Of a DNA stretch of 64,000 nucleotides, positions 47,237 to 56,242 are shown in pieces. The translations under genes and the position numbers were made by a program. Source of the DNA: a bacterium (GTDB lineage Bacteria; Joyebacterota; Joyebacteria; Joyebacterales; Joyebacteraceae); contig JALGZD010000120.1 of assembly GCA_025782395.1 (NCBI GenBank), forward strand, positions 44,607 through 108,606, in the 5' to 3' direction. Numbering within the stretch: the stretch's first letter is position 1; each line of letters opens with the position of its first letter. Under the pieces are notes generated by a model. The model was not told the DNA's origin, did no database searches, and was given only the letters and a program-made list of their open reading frames with translations.

Positions 47237-48679
47237 ATGTTGAGAGTACTCGTGTCCGTGTTCGCCGTGCTCACGATTCTGAGCGTGGGCGCCTCGGCGG
47301 ATGTAGCGAGCGACGACCTCGCTGTCGGCATCAACTTCGGTATGCTTCAGCCGACCGGCGGGGAGGAGTCGTACGAGGAGAGTGGCATGGTCCTGGGACT
47401 TATGGCCAGGAAGCCGCTCACAGACCGTATCTGGATGTCCTTCGAATACGCGCACGGTGTCAGCGCGAACAGCGAGGCCATACCTGCAGGCAGACTTCAG
47501 GGATTCGGCGATGCAGACGAATTCCGGACTGTCTGGAACAAGGCGCAGGCCTCGGCAGTCTACAATCTGATTCCCGAGGGGCGGGTCATCCCATTCCTGA
47601 GCGCCGGACTCGGCATGACGTTCTGGGAGGTTCAGGACTGGCGGGAGGACGCGGCTGAAGAAGGAGAGATTGCCGAGGGCTACAACGATGACGGCAAGAA
47701 GAAGATGCTACGCGCCACCGACTTCACGGCCGTAGTGGGAGCCGGAGCCGACATCTTCGTGACGGAGGCCATCGCTCTTACCGTGGGCGCCCGCTACAGC
47801 TTCCTCTTGGGCAACAACATAGACAACGTGGGTTTGAGTTCCGTCGCCGGAGCGGACTGGGTCGACGCGAACAACGCGATCGTCGAGGCGTACGCCGGCC
47901 TCTCCTTCTACTTCGGTCCCGGGGACTGCGACGGGGACGGCATCATCGGCCGCCGGGACAAGTGTTGGGATGTTCCTGAGGACTTCGACGGATTCGAGGA
48001 CGAGGATGGATGTCCCGAGCCCGACAACGACATGGACGGCATCCTCGACAAGGATGATGCGTGCCCGGACGATCCCGAGGATTTCGATGGCGACGCGGAC
48101 GAGGACGGGTGCCCGGACATCGACATGGATGGCGACGGGATTCTCGATGGCGATGATGCGTGTCCGGAGGATCCTGAGGACTTCGACGGCTTCGAAGATG
48201 GGGACGGGTGCCCCGACTTCGACAATGACAGCGACGGCGTACTCGATTCCATCGACACATGCCCGGACACGCCGCCAGGCGTCACGGTCGACGACCGAGG
48301 CTGTGAGATCGTCCTGCCGGCTACTGCCGCAGCGGACATCTACCCGGTCGGTGTGAGATTCTCGCTCAATAGCGCCGTCATCCCATCAGAGGGGCAGGCG
48401 GACCTTGATAGGATTGTGCTTATTCTTACGAATCATCCGGAGCTCGTGGCGCAGATCGATGGCTTCACTTGTGACCTCGGAGAAGCCGACTACAACATGA
48501 CGCTTTCCGGGAAGCGTGCCACTGCCGTCATTGAATACTTCACAGAACACGGAATTGCAATCGAGCGCTTCAGCAAGAAGGCCTTTGGTGAGGGCCGGCC
48601 TGCGTTCGCGAACGTCGATGAGGAGAGCCGCAGCAGAAACAGGCGGGTCGTGATTACGCCAAAGCGCGTCGACGAGTAG
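47237..48679 (+). CDS. OmpA-family outer membrane protein with thrombospondin type 3 repeats
   Basis: A 480-residue secreted protein. A signal peptide (1-21, ending GASA) precedes an N-terminal beta-barrel-like domain (about 28-225) with alternating strands. Residues 232-345 are calcium-binding TSP3 repeats (DCDGDGIIGRRDKC, DNDMDGILDKDDACPDDPED and similar, about four copies). The C-terminal OmpA domain (360-475) has the peptidoglycan-binding pattern with NMTLSGKRATAVIEYF and SRNRRVVI. It should tie the outer membrane to peptidoglycan. The start has GGGGAGG upstream, and a hairpin terminator follows at 48752. Confidence 0.92.
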   Translation: MLRVLVSVFAVLTILSVGASADVASDDLAVGINFGMLQPTGGEESYEESGMVLGLMARKPLTDRIWMSFEYAHGVSANSEAIPAGRLQGFGDADEFRTVWNKAQASAVYNLIPEGRVIPFLSAGLGMTFWEVQDWREDAAEEGEIAEGYNDDGKKKMLRATDFTAVVGAGADIFVTEAIALTVGARYSFLLGNNIDNVGLSSVAGADWVDANNAIVEAYAGLSFYFGPGDCDGDGIIGRRDKCWDVPEDFDGFEDEDGCPEPDNDMDGILDKDDACPDDPEDFDGDADEDGCPDIDMDGDGILDGDDACPEDPEDFDGFEDGDGCPDFDNDSDGVLDSIDTCPDTPPGVTVDDRGCEIVLPATAAADIYPVGVRFSLNSAVIPSEGQADLDRIVLILTNHPELVAQIDGFTCDLGEADYNMTLSGKRATAVIEYFTEHGIAIERFSKKAFGEGRPAFANVDEESRSRNRRVVITPKRVDE

Positions 48680-48751
48680 TCAAACAACCAAGTATACGGT
48701 ATCTGGTGGGGCAAGGCAAGTTCACCAGTGCCGGAGAGAAACATCAGAACA

Positions 48752-48779
48752 GGGGGGCGGTCGCAAGGCCGCTCCCCCC
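48752..48779 (+). terminator. GC-rich terminator-like hairpin after the OmpA-like gene
   Basis: GGGGGGCGG pairs with CCGCTCCCCCC (one bulged T) around an 8-base loop, followed by ATTTG. It lies 73 bases after the stop codon. The U-tract is short, so termination may be partial. Confidence 0.5.
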
Positions 48780-48786
48780 ATTTGCG

Positions 48787-48801
48787 TGGCACATACCTTG
48801 C
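48787..48801 (+). promoter_or_regulatory. sigma-54-type promoter of the GGDEF gene
   Basis: TGGCAC-N5-TTGC with a T following, an exact fit to the -24/-12 consensus (TGGCAC at 48787-48792, TTGC at 48798-48801). It is 196 bases before the start codon and leaves room for an activator. No sigma-54 or enhancer-binding protein is in the window. Confidence 0.5.
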
Positions 48802-48996
48802 TATTCTTAAGCGACGCGGAAGCGGCCTGATGCGCACCTCTGATCCCCGGGGTCACAGATGCCCACCAGGGCGGGCGATCCACGAGTGAGCCGGTTGAGC
48901 AGATGCAAAACGCGGGGGCTGGGGTGCATTCTGCTTCGTGGACGCAACTTGGACCGGTTCATGTTCGGCCACGGGAACTCTCATGGAGGGATCGGC

Positions 48997-50301
48997 ATGA
49001 GACGCAGCACCCAAGAGACACACCGAAAACTGTTCGTCGCCGCCTTCAGAGAGACAGATCGGAAGACGGTTCTCGATCGTCTTCGGAGCGCCGGTTACGA
49101 AGTGACCGAAGCGTCGGACCAGAGCAACATCGTCTCTGAGGCCGCCGCGGCCGCGACGGACCTGATTATCGTGGATCACGCGGTGGAAGAGTCCCGCACG
49201 GCTGCCTGCGAGGAGAAGCTGGCGTCCGACCAGCGCACCCGGAACAGACCGCTTCTTATCATCTGCGGTCGGGACGAGGAGAAGCACAGTGAGAATGAGC
49301 GGACCAATGTCGACTACTTGTACCGGCCGTTCAGCGTTGGCGAATTGGTCACCCGTGTTAAGGCCGTTATGCGCGTTGTATACGATGAGGTCGAGGGAGG
49401 AAGGAAACCGAAGCGCGATGGAGTAACAAGACTCTACAATCGTTTCTACTTTGACGAGAGAATAGAGAAGGAGATAGAGCGCGCAAGGCGCTACAACCGC
49501 GAGCTCTCCCTCGTGTTGCTGGACATCGATGGCCTGGAGCATATCAATACTTCCTTCGGCCACGAGACGGGTGACACAGCTCTCAGATCTCTCGCCGACA
49601 TCCTGCTGGCGGGAACTCGGCTCTCAGACATCGTCTGCAGATTCGGTGGTGACGAGTTCGCCTTGATTCTTCCCGAGACAACAAGCTCTGATGCCGGAGT
49701 CCTCGCTGAGAGACTGAGGGCGTCTTTTTCCAACCGCGTGCTGTGGTCCGCAACGGGAGATGTGGTGGCAACGGCGTCGTGCGGTGTGGCGGAGTATCCG
49801 GATCACGCGCGAGACGCCGCAACAATCTTGCGCATGGCGGATTCGGCCATGTGCAAGGCGCGCAAGGATGGAAGAAACCGGACAGCCATGGCTTTCTCAG
49901 ACGCGGGCGAAGCATCCTGGGGTGGAGCGGCCGCGGGACCGACCATTCTTCTTGTAGAAGGGAATGCCTACAACAGAAGCGTGGCATCCGTTGTTCTGAG
50001 GGCGAGCGGCTACGAGGTGATAGAGGCGGGGGATGGAATGACGGCCCTGGCCCTGGCGAAGTCCTCGCATCCAGATCTCGTCATCATGGATTTCAACATG
50101 AACGGACTGAGTGGTCTGGATGCGACGCGACAGCTCTACGCAATGGACGAAACAAAGGATATTCCGGTAGTGGCACTGACAAGAAGTGACACGCCCATGA
50201 GCGTCGAGGAGCTTGCAAAGGCAGGTTGCCGAGGCTACATCACAAAGCCGATCGATACGAACAGTCTCGCCGCACAGATAGAGCCGTACATAAGAAGCTG
50301 A
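48997..50301 (+). CDS. receiver-GGDEF-receiver diguanylate cyclase
   Basis: A 434-residue cytoplasmic signalling protein. Residues 10-125 are a receiver-like domain with a possible phosphoacceptor D60, but with Arg (YLYRPF) where a conserved Lys is expected. Residues 140-300 form a GGDEF domain with an intact active site GGDEF (217-221) and the inhibitory I-site R208-L-S-D211, five residues before it. Residues 316-434 are a second receiver with D365 (MDFNM), T395 and K417 (TKP), but its acidic pair is EGN rather than EDN. It should make cyclic-di-GMP with product inhibition. ATG 48997 has GGAGGG six bases upstream. Confidence 0.93.
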   Translation: MRRSTQETHRKLFVAAFRETDRKTVLDRLRSAGYEVTEASDQSNIVSEAAAAATDLIIVDHAVEESRTAACEEKLASDQRTRNRPLLIICGRDEEKHSENERTNVDYLYRPFSVGELVTRVKAVMRVVYDEVEGGRKPKRDGVTRLYNRFYFDERIEKEIERARRYNRELSLVLLDIDGLEHINTSFGHETGDTALRSLADILLAGTRLSDIVCRFGGDEFALILPETTSSDAGVLAERLRASFSNRVLWSATGDVVATASCGVAEYPDHARDAATILRMADSAMCKARKDGRNRTAMAFSDAGEASWGGAAAGPTILLVEGNAYNRSVASVVLRASGYEVIEAGDGMTALALAKSSHPDLVIMDFNMNGLSGLDATRQLYAMDETKDIPVVALTRSDTPMSVEELAKAGCRGYITKPIDTNSLAAQIEPYIRS

Positions 50302-50329
50302 CATACAAAGCGTCCCAGAAGTACTGACA

Positions 50330-50357
50330 CGCGGCCGGCGATTACCCGTCGGCCGCG
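50330..50357 (+). terminator. hairpin after the GGDEF gene
   Basis: A perfect 8-bp stem CGCGGCCG/CGGCCGCG with a 12-base loop, 29 bases after the stop. No U-tract follows, so it may be a weak or rho-assisted terminator. Confidence 0.4.
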
Positions 50358-50441
50358 AGCTGCGTCTGCTTTCCCGGTGCCGCCATTCCTGCTATGCTGA
50401 ATGCCTGACCAGCCTCTGACCGACGGTCCGCACAGGAACAG

Positions 50442-52679
50442 ATGTTCATGCTGCACCGCTCCAAACACTACACACCGAACGGCGCGTCTCGAGGACCCGC
50501 GCAGCGCGCCGTCCGCGACACGGCCGTGACCGGGTTGCTGATGATAATTATCGTGGGTGGCGCAGCCGGCGGCGCCATCACTCTTCATCACATCCCACAG
50601 CAGACCGTCGCGGCCTGGACGCCCATCTACGTCGAGTGGACTGTCTCGGGCGGACTGTCTCTTGATGAGATCGCGACAGCCGACATGGTCATTGTGTCGC
50701 TGCCGGCAGGCGGAAGCGAGGGCTCCCGGCGTGGAGCGTGGGCCGAGAGGCCCATACCGCTGGTCCCGGTGCGGGGCCGGTTGCAGGGGGAGATCCCCGG
50801 CGGGCTTGTACGAAGTCCGGCGGTCGAGTACTACCTGAGGATACTCGACGTAGAGGGCGCGGAGAGCGTCTTCCCGCCCGGCGCTCCCGAGGCGGGCCTC
50901 TACAGGACCACCGTCTTCGATCTCTCCGCCGGAAGCGACCAACTGTCCCCCGACAGCAGCGTAGACTCAACGATGGAAATCCTCTCGCCGGTTCCCGGAG
51001 AGGTTGTGCATACAGCGAGACCGGAGATCGCTGGACTCATCGACCCCCCGCTCGAAGCCCCATGGGAAGCCCTCTTCGTCCTTGACGGTGAGGATCTGAC
51101 CCCGTCTCTTGAGACAGCGAGACATCTGTTTGTGGTGACCCTTCCCGACAGCCTGGAGCGAGGCGGCCACACGGTCACTTTTGCAGCACTCACCCCGAGC
51201 CGGACAGTTGAGGCCACGTGGGTCTTCTTCGTGCACGAGAGAAGCGACATTGCGGCGGCCGAGAACGGATGGGCCCGGTCGGAGAAGGCAAGCGTCGAGC
51301 TCGGGGACTGGCTGCACGAAGGCCCTTTTGATCTTCATGGAAGGGTGGAGGTTGGATGGGCCGTTGTTGCAGCGGAGACAACTGCAGTCGAGTCACTCGA
51401 TGTCTATCTGCCCTACGAAGAGACAAGCAAGCCCGGTTTCGATCTCTACGCTGCCGGCGGCGGCGGTGGGGTCTCCATCCTTGCGACGGCGCAGTTCGAT
51501 CCCGTGTACGATGAGAACGTTCACTGGCTCGTCTCGGCTGAGGGGCGGCAGTATCGACTTGAGGTCGGAGAGGTATTCCCGGAGTTCACAAGCACGACAC
51601 TGGAGTGGGCCTCGGGCGTGGGAATCCTGGGAGAGCTCACGCACGGATCGGGGCTCACACGCGCGGTCGCGATGAGAATGAGCGAGGCCGACACAATCGG
51701 GGGACTCGGTATCTACTCCCGATTCGCGCTTGGGGTGCTGGAGAAGGTGGAGTGGAGTGAGCGCGCCTCTCTTATGCTGAGCTATCTCCATGCCTACGAT
51801 CGTGAGGGATCGGTCGAGGAAGAACAGCGTCTTGTGGAACCGCTCAGAAACCACGTGCTTGGGTCGGTGGCGCGTGTGGAATTCGGGCACGGAGGCGCAG
51901 TGGAAATCGAGTTCGGGCGCTCCAGAACGAGCGGGGATATCTCGAACGGAGAGAACTCCATCGACGGGAGCGCCGTTCGCGCCGAACTCGGATGGATGCG
52001 CGAGCACAGCAATCGCGCCCTGCTTCGGTATCTCCAGTCCGGCAGTGACTTCTACTCGGCCGGCAGTCTGGGGTATGATCCCGGTGAACGCGGCCTGGAG
52101 TTGGAGTGCGCCTGGAGCATTGGTGATGGCACGAAGCTGTCCGGAAGCGGTGGGATTTTCCGTACCGATGATCCCGAGAGAGGAATGGCGCTCGACCGGA
52201 GCGGGATGAGGTTCTACGGCAGGGCAGACGTGAGCGGGGAGATGGGAGAAGGTTCCATCAGAGGCTACGGCGTTGCCAGATACGATCTCATCCCGTACGA
52301 TGCGTATGATTACAGGTACTCCTACGCGGCCGGGGGAGCAACGTACAGGATCAGCCGCGTGAGTACGACACTAAGCCTCTCATGGTCGCAAACCGATTCC
52401 GATGGACGCTCACATACTGTGAGCGCAGGAAGTGACGTTCGCCTGACCGTGATTCCCAGAAGGCTGTCTGTGCGCGGCAGCGTGAGGTGGACGGCCGGAG
52501 AAAGCGATGACGGCGATATCGACTATGAACGAGTGAGCTACACGCTCATCACGAGATGGACGCGCGCGGGGCGGGACGTGCGAGTGGAGTACCGCTATCT
52601 GGAGAAGGAGGATACTGCCACTCCCGACCAGTCCTATGGTGAACATGTCCTGAAAATGGGCGTAGGGGCGTCGTTCTGA
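50442..52679 (+). CDS. outer-membrane beta-barrel protein with an Ig-like domain (unrecognised family)
   Basis: A 745-residue protein that I do not recognise. A hydrophobic helix (28-46) after a basic start acts as a signal or anchor. Residues 170-265 form an Ig-like domain (MEILSPVPGEVVHT, AGLIDPP, LDGEDLTPS, RGGHTVTFAAL, VEATWVFFV). The rest (about 280-745) has alternating hydrophobic/hydrophilic strands rich in Gly, Ser, Tyr and Asp and ends in GVGASF, with the C-terminal Phe typical of outer-membrane barrels. The Ig-like part resembles the outer domain of the anti-sigma factor encoded nearby. The start has AGGA only 4 bases before it. Confidence 0.7.
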   Translation: MFMLHRSKHYTPNGASRGPAQRAVRDTAVTGLLMIIIVGGAAGGAITLHHIPQQTVAAWTPIYVEWTVSGGLSLDEIATADMVIVSLPAGGSEGSRRGAWAERPIPLVPVRGRLQGEIPGGLVRSPAVEYYLRILDVEGAESVFPPGAPEAGLYRTTVFDLSAGSDQLSPDSSVDSTMEILSPVPGEVVHTARPEIAGLIDPPLEAPWEALFVLDGEDLTPSLETARHLFVVTLPDSLERGGHTVTFAALTPSRTVEATWVFFVHERSDIAAAENGWARSEKASVELGDWLHEGPFDLHGRVEVGWAVVAAETTAVESLDVYLPYEETSKPGFDLYAAGGGGGVSILATAQFDPVYDENVHWLVSAEGRQYRLEVGEVFPEFTSTTLEWASGVGILGELTHGSGLTRAVAMRMSEADTIGGLGIYSRFALGVLEKVEWSERASLMLSYLHAYDREGSVEEEQRLVEPLRNHVLGSVARVEFGHGGAVEIEFGRSRTSGDISNGENSIDGSAVRAELGWMREHSNRALLRYLQSGSDFYSAGSLGYDPGERGLELECAWSIGDGTKLSGSGGIFRTDDPERGMALDRSGMRFYGRADVSGEMGEGSIRGYGVARYDLIPYDAYDYRYSYAAGGATYRISRVSTTLSLSWSQTDSDGRSHTVSAGSDVRLTVIPRRLSVRGSVRWTAGESDDGDIDYERVSYTLITRWTRAGRDVRVEYRYLEKEDTATPDQSYGEHVLKMGVGASF

Positions 52680-52716
52680 TCCCATCATGACGTGTGGCTC
52701 AGTTCGCGGCTAAGTG

Positions 52717-52745
52717 GGAACATCCCGGCAGCGTAGTGGCTCTAA
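52717..52745 (+). promoter_or_regulatory. ECF (sigma-E-type) promoter of the sigma factor operon
   Basis: GGAAC (52717-52721), a 19-base interval and TCTAA (52741-52745). This is the spacing of E. coli sigma-E promoters (GGAACTT-N16-GTCTAA counted from GGAAC to TCTAA). It lies 27 bases before the ATG of the ECF sigma gene, so autoregulation is likely. Confidence 0.6.
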
Positions 52746-52772
52746 TATGTGAGAGGCTAACGGAGGTCCTGG

Positions 52773-53282
52773 ATGGCGAACCCGGAGTTCGAGGAACTCG
52801 TCATGCTATATGACAAACGACTCTTCAACGCCATGTACGCCTACATTGGAGACTACCACCTCGCGCTCGACGTCACGGAGGAGGCTTTCATCCGGGCCTA
52901 CCGGGCGTACGGCCGCTTCCGCGGTGATTCCGATCCGTTCACCTGGCTCTACAGGATAGCCGTCAATGTCTTCAAGAAGGGCTATCGAAAGGAACGGCGC
53001 CGGACAGAGCTTCTCATGCAGCACCACGAGACGGAGCCGCCCGAGACCGTTGAGCACAGCACTCCCGAAACACAGGCTCTGGCTACGGAACGCGCGGGGC
53101 TGGTCAGGAAGGCGATAGGCTCGCTGCCCGAGGCCAACAGGAACGTGATAACGCTTCGCTACATTGACGGCATGGCATATGAGGAGATTGCGGCGGCGAC
53201 ATCCGTCTCCGTCGGCACAGTGAAGTCGAGGATATCGCGGGCGAAAAGGATGCTCGCCGAGATGCTCGAGCGCGACATCTGA
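52773..53282 (+). CDS. ECF-type RNA polymerase sigma factor
   Basis: A 169-residue sigma-70 family member with regions 2 and 4 only. Region 2 (5-75) has YIGDYHLALDVTEEAFIRAYRA and PFTWLYRIAVNVFKK; region 4 (110-165) has IGSLPEANRNVITLRYIDG and the helix-turn-helix EEIAAATSVSVGTVKSRISRAK. It is expected to direct RNA polymerase to promoters such as the GGAAC-N19-TCTAA site upstream. ATG with GGAGG seven bases upstream. The presumed anti-sigma gene starts 91 bases after its stop. Confidence 0.95.
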   Translation: MANPEFEELVMLYDKRLFNAMYAYIGDYHLALDVTEEAFIRAYRAYGRFRGDSDPFTWLYRIAVNVFKKGYRKERRRTELLMQHHETEPPETVEHSTPETQALATERAGLVRKAIGSLPEANRNVITLRYIDGMAYEEIAAATSVSVGTVKSRISRAKRMLAEMLERDI

Positions 53283-53373
53283 CAGGGTGGCAAGCCCGCA
53301 CACGGGCGGAGTTCAGCCACGGAGTTTGCTGGAGCCACGAACCCGGAGGATGATTCCCGGGGAGGTCTGTAGG

Positions 53374-53982
53374 ATGAAGACAAAGAACACGAGAACCCGA
53401 AACAATGAGGACGGCGACAGGAACGATGAACACGTCGAGCGACTCCTCAAAGAGCTTGAGCCTGTCGAACTTCCGCCGTTCTTCAGAAGCCGGCTGCTGG
53501 CGCGGATCCGGATGGAAGAGCAGCGCCCGTCCTGGATCTCCGCTTTTACCGGCCGCGGGGTTGGCTGGGGCGTTGCCGCGGCTTGCGCGGTAGCGCTTCT
53601 TGTCGTTATCGTTCACTTCAACACGACGCCTGCGCCTGTGGGAGCCGACCCACTCATCGTTGACGCGAGCGGTACCACAATCAGTCCGCTCATGCCGGTG
53701 GACAGCTCCTACGTCGGAGCTGGGGACGTACAGATTCTGGCTTCGATCGATCCCCCTGTCAGGGGCGGGCTCATCAGGCTGTTCGTTGACGGCAGGGACG
53801 TAACGGGCTTGGCGGAGGTAGCCGAGAGCTACGTCATGTACTCGCCCGGCGAGAATCTGGGCGAGGGTGAGCACATTGTGAGCATTCAGATACGGGACAC
53901 GTCAGGTGCTGTCCTGAGAGATGTCTCGTGGCTCTTCAATACGATGAACGGGAGCCGAAAGAGACCCGACGAGCGCGTGTAG
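53374..53982 (+). CDS. predicted anti-sigma factor with an Ig-like outer domain
   Basis: A 202-residue single-pass membrane protein. The cytoplasmic part (1-62) has a helical segment LLKELEPVELPPFFRSRLLA like anti-sigma domains but no zinc HxxxCxxC motif. One helix at 65-82 follows. The extracytoplasmic part (90-195) is an Ig-like fold: ISPLMPVDSSYV, ILASIDPP, LFVDGRDVTG, GEGEHIVSIQI, LRDVSWLF. The same motifs occur in the outer-membrane protein at 50442-52679. Its place right after the sigma gene supports the function. ATG 53374 has GGGGAGG eight bases upstream. Confidence 0.75.
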   Translation: MKTKNTRTRNNEDGDRNDEHVERLLKELEPVELPPFFRSRLLARIRMEEQRPSWISAFTGRGVGWGVAAACAVALLVVIVHFNTTPAPVGADPLIVDASGTTISPLMPVDSSYVGAGDVQILASIDPPVRGGLIRLFVDGRDVTGLAEVAESYVMYSPGENLGEGEHIVSIQIRDTSGAVLRDVSWLFNTMNGSRKRPDERV

Positions 53983-54065
53983 CGTGTGTGATGCGGGCCG
54001 GCGGACGCCGCCCGCCGCGAAGCCGGCCCCGGGTCGGATCGACGCCTTCGCAAGGAGAGGACACT

Positions 54066-56180
54066 GTGAAACGAAGACACAACACACCCGGAACACGGAG
54101 AGGACACGCGCCGCCAGGCGTCATTCTGACAGTCGCGATCGCGATACTCTGCCTGTCGTCCACGTCGGTGTCGGCGGACGAGGGGCTGAGCGTTCTCGTT
54201 TCACCCAACAGGGCGTACGCCTTGCCCGACGGCCGGGTACAGTTCACAGCGACCGTGCTCGATGCCGCAGGCCGCGAGGTTGCAGCTGATCTCACCTGGA
54301 GCGTCATCCCATCGCGGGCAGGTCTGATCTCGCCCGACGGCCTGTTTACGTCGCTGGGAGTGGAGGGGAAGGGTGTGGTGAGAGTTGTGGCAACGTATGC
54401 ACAGGAGATGGGCGCCGGACATGCGGTTATTGAGGTGGGAAGCGAGCCTCCGCTTCGTCTGTCTGTCGTAGTGCGGCCGCCCAGGGCGGCGTTCGGGCAG
54501 GGAGAGACGGGCGGGTTTGATGCCATCGTCACCGATTCAGCGACGGGCGTGGTCGTACCGGCCGATCTCACATGGATGGTCGTTCCCGATTACATTGGCA
54601 CGATCGACGAATCCGGCTCCTTCGCAGCAGCGGGGGAGGCAGGCGCTGGTCGGATTGTTGTCCGCGCTCTCCATGAGGGCCGGGAAGGTCTGGGGGATGC
54701 AGGCATCGTGGTCGGCGAGACCAGCGGGCCTGGCGTCAAGATCCGGGTGATTCCTCGCCACGCCCTGTTGCGTCCCGGAGAGGAGAGCCGGTTCCAGGCT
54801 CGCGTGACGGATTCCGCGGGCGACCCGCTTGAGGTGGAGGTTGACTGGTCGGTCATTCCGGCGAGACTTGGTCTCATCAACGACGAGGGACTCTTCACAG
54901 CCGGCCGCGACGACGGCGTAGGACGCGTCATCGCAAGCGTCGTGACGGAGGAAGGTCCCATTCGGGACATGGTGCTCGTGGAGGTGAGGCGACCCGGTCC
55001 CGGAGGAGTCAGGATCGCTCTGACGCCGGGGCAGGTAGCGCTGGCCCCCGATGGCGATGTTCAGTTTGAAGCAACGGTCATCGGTCCCGAAGGAGATGAG
55101 CTTGAGATTCCCGTCGATTGGAGGGTCCGCCCCGACTGGCTCGGGAGCATCACGGCCGACGGGTTCTTCACTGCGTCCGCCGAGTTCCCGGAGCCGTCCG
55201 CGAACGGTGGGTGGATGGGAGGCGTTGTCACCTCAATTGAGACCGGTGACGGCGTGGTGGCGGAAGTGGCACGCGTGTTCGTCCGGGAGGGCGGGCCGCC
55301 GCTCAGACTCGACATCAGACCTCGCCAACCGCGCGTCGCGCCGGGCGAGGACATTCAATTCGAAACCGAGGTGGTGGGCGCCGGGGATTCAACTGACTGG
55401 ACCACTGAGTGGGCCGTTTTCCCTGCGAATCTCGGCACCATCACCCCGGATGGTCTCTTTACTGCTAACCCGACTTTCGGCGATCCCGGCTCCAGCGAGT
55501 TCGGACCGCACGAAGGTGTTGTCGCCGCACGAGCGACTCTTTCTGACGGGTCGGTGCTGACCGATCTGGCTCATGTCCGGGTGAGACTGCCGGGTCAGAC
55601 GGTCAGGATCCGCGTGAGCCCGCGGTACGCCGTGGTTCCGCTCAGCGAATCCCGGCAGTTTGAAGCAACGGTCATTGGAACGGGCGGCGAACCGCTGGAG
55701 GCGCCGGTCAGGTGGACGGTCGTGCCCAAGAGACTCGGGATCATATCACCTGATGGTGTTTTCACGGCGGCGGACGTGCCGATAGATCCCGGAGAGTGGC
55801 AGAGGCCGCACGGCTACATCATCGCGGAGGTGAGTGTCCCCGGCGGGCACGTTTTCCGCGGCGTTGCCGTGGTCGTGCTGGACCTGCCCGACCCGCAGAT
55901 TCGCGTTCATGTGACACCACGCTCGGTAACCGTAGAGCCTGGCGCATCCGTCGGCTTCCACGCGGAAGTGCTCGACATGGAGGGCAACCCTGTCGATCTG
56001 CCCATTCTCTGGCATGTTGCAGATGCGGCCATGGGGACCATCGGGCCGGACGGAGTCTTCACCGCCTCAGGCTCGGTTCCTGCGGGGGGCTCGCACTCGA
56101 CGCGGGTCGTGGCTGGTGTGACCTTCAATGGGCGCACCTATTGGGATTTCGCGACAGTCCACATTGCGGTCTATCCGTAG
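54066..56180 (+). CDS. secreted protein with seven Ig-like (Big-type) repeats
   Basis: A 704-residue exported protein: signal peptide (GVILTVAIAILCLSSTSVSA, about 19-38) and then seven repeats of about 90 residues. Each starts with a strand such as VRIRVSPRYAVVP, then FEATV or FTATV, a W-x-V-x-P segment, and closes with LGxIxxDGxFTA. This is the pattern of bacterial Ig-like (Big_2-like) surface repeats. There is no catalytic or anchoring motif. GTG start at 54066 with AAGGAGAGG upstream lies 83 bases after the anti-sigma gene; a longer in-frame start overlaps that gene and is rejected. It is likely a regulon member and may be surface-exposed. Confidence 0.85.
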   Translation: MKRRHNTPGTRRGHAPPGVILTVAIAILCLSSTSVSADEGLSVLVSPNRAYALPDGRVQFTATVLDAAGREVAADLTWSVIPSRAGLISPDGLFTSLGVEGKGVVRVVATYAQEMGAGHAVIEVGSEPPLRLSVVVRPPRAAFGQGETGGFDAIVTDSATGVVVPADLTWMVVPDYIGTIDESGSFAAAGEAGAGRIVVRALHEGREGLGDAGIVVGETSGPGVKIRVIPRHALLRPGEESRFQARVTDSAGDPLEVEVDWSVIPARLGLINDEGLFTAGRDDGVGRVIASVVTEEGPIRDMVLVEVRRPGPGGVRIALTPGQVALAPDGDVQFEATVIGPEGDELEIPVDWRVRPDWLGSITADGFFTASAEFPEPSANGGWMGGVVTSIETGDGVVAEVARVFVREGGPPLRLDIRPRQPRVAPGEDIQFETEVVGAGDSTDWTTEWAVFPANLGTITPDGLFTANPTFGDPGSSEFGPHEGVVAARATLSDGSVLTDLAHVRVRLPGQTVRIRVSPRYAVVPLSESRQFEATVIGTGGEPLEAPVRWTVVPKRLGIISPDGVFTAADVPIDPGEWQRPHGYIIAEVSVPGGHVFRGVAVVVLDLPDPQIRVHVTPRSVTVEPGASVGFHAEVLDMEGNPVDLPILWHVADAAMGTIGPDGVFTASGSVPAGGSHSTRVVAGVTFNGRTYWDFATVHIAVYP

Positions 56181-56242
56181 GAGAGCCCGCGGCCGACAGA
56201 GATCAGAGGAACAGGGTCTTTTGGACGAGAGAGGGCCGGGTA

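Noticed and set aside
47068..47334. Longer version of the cupin protein (209 residues)
   Set aside because: The extra 89 residues are Ser/Arg-rich without similarity and extend into the OmpA-like gene; GTG 47067 has GAGGAG at the right distance.
53928..54065. N-terminal extension of the Ig-repeat protein
   Set aside because: It overlaps the anti-sigma gene and lacks a signal peptide; GTG 54066 has a good ribosome-binding site and starts a normal signal peptide.
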